Below, piece after piece: positions 61,552 to 64,000 of a stretch of 64,000 nucleotides of DNA (within the stretch, counting starts at the first letter, position 1; every line of letters starts with the position of its first letter). The DNA lies in assembly GCF_037042905.1 (NCBI RefSeq), contig NC_087254.1:13687103-13751102 (forward strand). The letters run 5' to 3'. The notes under the pieces were generated by a model. The model did no database searches and was not told the origin of the DNA. It worked only from the letters and a program-made list of their open reading frames with translations. A program made the translations under genes and the position numbers. The DNA is from Lytechinus pictus (Eukaryota > Echinodermata > Echinoidea > Temnopleuroida > Toxopneustidae).

Positions 61552-62115
61552 GCTACTATTGATACTTCTACTACTACTACTATACGACTACTTCTATTAT
61601 TACTTCTACTTCTACTATGCCTGCAACCTCAAGACTATACACCACCACCACCACTCCTTTTACGACCACCTCCTCCACCACCAATACTATACTACCAGTA
61701 CCATGATAACCAGTGTAGGCCTACCACTGTCTTGTTCGCGCGTACTCAACGTAACGCCTAACGGGGCGCTATAAGAATTCGGGGCAGCGAAACACAGAAA
61801 TTCCATCACTGCGACACTGCCACGCTATTGGAGACATTACCCTTGACTACGTGAGAAACTTTTGACCAATCGCGAAGCGAGATTCGTCCTTAGCAGAATA
61901 TAAAAACAGTTAGGCCTATAGTATACCATGGAACCTCGGACTTTATTAATCTAGCCTATGTATACAGTATTATTTATTCATTTATGACTTTAATACAGCT
62001 GGATGTGAGACTGAACCTTGTGCAAACGGCGGAGAGTGTACAGCGGTGGGATCTAACTCAGTGGAATACACGTGCACGTGTGCAGCTGGCTACATGGGGA
62101 GCTCCTGCTTATCAG
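56619..62115 (+). CDS. Gene B: paralogue of gene A N-terminus (cytoplasmic tail, membrane helix, stalk, SEA, EGF); continues outside window
   Basis: This is a gene-level entry; six exons are listed separately and join in frame (385, 81, 131, 59, 161, 117 nt). Cytoplasmic tail, membrane helix, short Thr/Ser stalk, SEA and one EGF follow the same order as in gene A, with the same phases at the shared junctions and an identical 59-nt SEA exon. The first coding exon is not certain. By analogy to gene A a very short exon should precede 56619; one in-frame candidate is an ATG at 56353 reading 16 codons to a GTGATC donor, but this is weak. Whether a protease domain follows to the right is not visible. 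Confidence 0.8.
57653..58247. repeat. ~595-bp fold-back element, family F copy 4, abutting gene B exon 3
   Basis: AAAGGACAAGTCCACCCCAA pairs with GGGGTGGACTTGACCTTTAA. The arms contain AAAATCGGATGTAAAATAAG as in copy 2. It ends 13 bp before the exon 3 acceptor. Confidence 0.9.
58261..58341 (+). CDS. Gene B exon 3: Ser/Thr-rich stalk
   Basis: 81 nt, phase 1-1, acceptor AAATATTATAG, donor GTCAGT. It encodes 27 residues (IESTTGAMLGTTSGTYLTT). It corresponds to the gene A stalk exons. The acceptor stands only about 13 bp after a fold-back element (57653-58247), so its branch point and pyrimidine tract lie mostly inside that element. Confidence 0.72.
58633..58836. repeat. Near-perfect fold-back with internally duplicated arms
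   Basis: AATAATGCAATGTCATTTAA pairs with TTAAATGACATTGCATTATT. In the left arm a ~42-bp unit with ACACTTGGTTTGTATGAACA is present twice; in the right arm a shorter ~21-bp piece is doubled. Confidence 0.9.
58917..59047 (+). CDS. Gene B exon 4: SEA domain, part 1
   Basis: 131 nt, phase 1 in and 0 out, acceptor AATACAG, donor GTAAGT. It encodes IPPGFNTTEIEIMISLNDRN, then YVEISNNVINA. It matches gene A exon 5 in place and phase. Confidence 0.8.
59090..59290. repeat. TTA/ATT trinucleotide microsatellite
   Basis: About 190 bp of imperfect ATT repeats. Frames across it are artefacts. Confidence 0.95.
59559..59617 (+). CDS. Gene B exon 5: SEA domain, part 2
   Basis: 59 nt, phase 0 in and 2 out, acceptor CAATTTTGCAG, donor GTAAAT. 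It encodes VDKQYVNDTSYVGTSILRI, aligned with gene A exon 6 of identical length and phase. Confidence 0.8.
59875..60120. repeat. Fold-back element with ATGTGTCCAACC arms
   Basis: GGGTAATTATGTGTCCAACC pairs with GGTTGGACACATAATTACCC. Outer AATATTGGG/CCCAATATT also pair. Confidence 0.85.
60952..61112 (+). CDS. Gene B exon 6: SEA domain, part 3, with PGSI motif
   Basis: 161 nt, phase 2 in and 1 out, acceptor TGCTCTTTAG, donor GTAAGA. It starts SPGSIQVVVIVLFQV, even closer to the classical SEA cleavage motif (PGSVVV) than gene A, then an amphipathic helix and VEVIT. Confidence 0.82.
61137..61290. repeat. Short fold-back repeat shared with gene A intron
   Basis: GAGCGTTTCAT pairs with ATGAAACGCTC. 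The inside has CAGTTCCCATAGTAACAGCG and CTTCTCAGCCAATTAAAAT, matching 12540-12695. Confidence 0.75.
61313..61700. repeat. TAA, ACT and CCA microsatellites
   Basis: (TAA)n at 61313-61428, (ACT)n at 61515-61580, then CTTCTA- and CCA-rich stretches to about 61690. No gene. Confidence 0.9.
61999..62115 (+). CDS. Gene B exon 7: EGF domain
   Basis: 117 nt, phase 1-1, acceptor TTAATACAG, donor GTTTGT. It encodes CETEPCANGGEC, then YTCTCAAGYMGSSC: six Cys. It corresponds to gene A EGF1. The donor GTTTGT is less common but usable. No further exon is visible up to 64000. Confidence 0.8.
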
Positions 62116-62300
62116 GTTTGTGATACTCATGTCGCAGTTGCTGGTGCAGTTACTCAGGTGAGCTCGAGCTCCGCCGCGAAGCTTCGGGGCGACTCATCAG
62201 AGTTTGGCGGTGGAAGCTCCGCCTCCGTCGTGATCTCTCTGTTGACGTTTCACGGAAACTGCAACCAAGTGTTTTCGACATGACCAAATCCTACCCTGCA

Positions 62301-62364
62301 TGTTTAATGATTAAATTAGCCTATGACGACGTAGGCTAATTTAATCATTAAACGTGCAGGGTTG
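62301..62364. repeat. 30-bp-arm hairpin
   Basis: CCCTGCATGTTTAATGATTA and AAATTAGCCTA pair, with one mismatch, with the right arm over an 8-base loop. Confidence 0.9.
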
Positions 62365-62564
62365 TGATATCTATAGAGAGTTGGTGTTTAGATCCGATTT
62401 GCCAAGACTTGTGTTTTCAGTTGTCACCCTCAACATTTTTTTAAAATGCCACTAGGGTGGGGGGGGGGCATATTTGGATATACATGTATGCTGATTAATT
62501 GATTTATAGGGCTCATTGATTAATTGGCTGTGAAACAGGGTTGGGCTCAATTACTTCAATTACA

Positions 62565-63930
62565 ATTACGTAATTGAAATGTACAATTACAATTACTTTT
62601 CAATTAAATTATTTTTTTTTCAATTACAATTACTTTTGTCAGTTACAATTACCACTGGGCATTTTACCCGATATTACCCGGGTTGTAACAGGTAATAACG
62701 TAGTTATTACCACGCGGTAACACCAGTGGGTAGTAACGGGGAAATAGTAGACCAATCTTTCCCCGTTATTACCCGGACCCGATATTACCCCATTTACCCA
62801 ATATTACCCAGTATGATGTAACCGATATTTCCAGCATTTTAATGATATCACCACCTCATATTACTCTGTTTACCCAATATTACCCAATTAATGTCGGCTC
62901 ATTAAAAAAACAATTAGTGTCATTAGGGTCATTGAAGCACATTTTTACAACTCCATACTCGAAGCCATATCATCTTATCCTATCCTAAAATCCTACATCC
63001 TAATCCTAATCCTATCCTACACCTATCCACCAAACCCTGTCATTTACTTCTATATATTGAGCGAGTTTACAACACTTGACAAATTATGGTTAACAATTAT
63101 TCAACCCTAAAACATTTTTCTAAAATTAATGTCATGATTATGACTAATATGATATATAAACTACACATTTTTCTGAAAATTTTCTGGGTGGAATAATTGC
63201 ATAAACATAAACACATTAATTATTACAGCTATATTAGCTAAAATTTTGGCCATTTATTGTAGTAATGAATATTCATGAGTAACTAATATTTCCAGCATTT
63301 TCCTGATATTACCATCTGATATTACTCCATTTACCCAATATTAATGGGTTCCGCATGGGTTGGAGGTCTCGTTTCCATCTGAGTCCTATCTGGGCACCAT
63401 GTGGGTTCAAGTATATGTTTTCATCTGGGTTCCATGTGGGCCCATATGGGACCCAGATATCCCAGATAAGAACCGTATGTGATCCAGATACTTTGCTGTC
63501 TGGGAATGGAAGCGTTTCAACATTACCCATTACCCCTTATCAACCTGTTTGTAACTGGGTAAAATGTTGGTTTCATCAGGGTGATAACAGTAATTTTTTG
63601 GACTTTGAAAATTTCGCTGGGATTGCTGTAAGATTGCTCTTATTACTAAAGTTTGCAATGTTATAACCAATCAAAGTCATTCAACATTACCCTTATTACC
63701 CCTCATCACCCTGTTGTAACTAGGTAAATGTAGGTTTCATCAGGGTGATAACAGTAACAGGTATCAACAGGAATTATAATTTCGGTAATAACATGGTAAT
63801 AACGGTAATATTTGGTGTTACTCAAATTTCCGGGTGATATTACCGGTAATAACCGGTAAAATTGGTAATCGGTAACAAATTGCCCAGTGGAAGAATTACT
63901 TTTGTCAGTTAAAATTACAATTTCAATTAC
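62565..63930. mobile_element. Fold-back element rich in GGGTAATA units, nested in an AATTAC repeat
   Basis: CCACTGGGCA at 62652 pairs with TGCCCAGTGG near 63884. Inside are many TATTACCC and GGTAATA units on both strands. Both sides show CAATTACAATTACTTTTGTC, so the element sits inside a CAATTA-type repeat. Around 63340-63500 a second motif, TGGGTTCCATGTGGGCCCAT, is also imperfectly palindromic. Confidence 0.75.
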
Positions 63931-64000
63931 TTTCTATAAAGTCATAAATGATATGAATTTATATTTTGTATGTATTGCCACCATTTCAACATAATTCTAA

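Noticed and set aside
1..64000. CRISPR arrays, operons, rRNA or intact tRNA genes
   Set aside because: None was seen. The tandem arrays have long units without spacer-repeat structure, and the DNA is clearly eukaryotic.

Overview
The window looks like nuclear DNA of a marine deuterostome, most likely an echinoderm and perhaps a sea urchin. It holds long AT-rich introns with GT-AG borders, extracellular-mosaic genes built from phase-1 domain exons, very many fold-back (inverted-repeat) elements, poly-G/C tracts, TA microsatellites and arrays of TGACCTTTGACC-type repeats. Species identity is inference; there is no prokaryotic gene organisation.

Gene A fills 401-48795 on the minus strand and runs off the left edge. 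I assembled 28 coding exons whose phases all join, giving 4709 coding nt, about 1569 residues so far. It encodes a type II transmembrane mosaic serine protease: short cytoplasmic tail, one membrane helix, Thr-rich stalk, SEA domain, seven EGF domains, a first trypsin-like domain, a CUB-like domain, an eighth EGF, MAM, two CUB-like domains, LDL-receptor class A, Frizzled, and the start of a second trypsin-like domain. The C-terminal half recalls enteropeptidase (CUB-MAM-CUB-LDLa-protease) and corin (Frizzled/LDLa-protease). The first protease keeps His and Asp but has GDTGGP instead of GDSGGP, so its catalytic Ser is Thr.

Gene B starts near 56.6 kb on the plus strand and runs off the right edge. 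It has the same opening layout (cytoplasmic tail, membrane helix, stalk, SEA, EGF) with matching intron positions and phases. The two genes are therefore divergently arranged paralogues separated by about 7.8 kb that is mostly repeats.

Inside the intron between EGF1 and EGF2 of gene A lies a complete Ty3/gypsy-type LTR retrotransposon (29056-36535, minus strand). It has 690-bp LTRs that differ at one base in my reading, a 4-bp target duplication (GTAC), a tRNA-Leu-type primer site, an intact gag and an intact 1310-codon pol. It looks like a very recent insertion.

The remaining introns and intergenic DNA are packed with fold-back elements, several as multi-copy families. Four related elements carry tandem arrays rich in perfect direct-repeat-1 nuclear-receptor-like sites. 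Several elements end within about 10-25 bp of splice sites, and the EGF exon pairs 4/5 and 6/7 are a recent tandem duplication.
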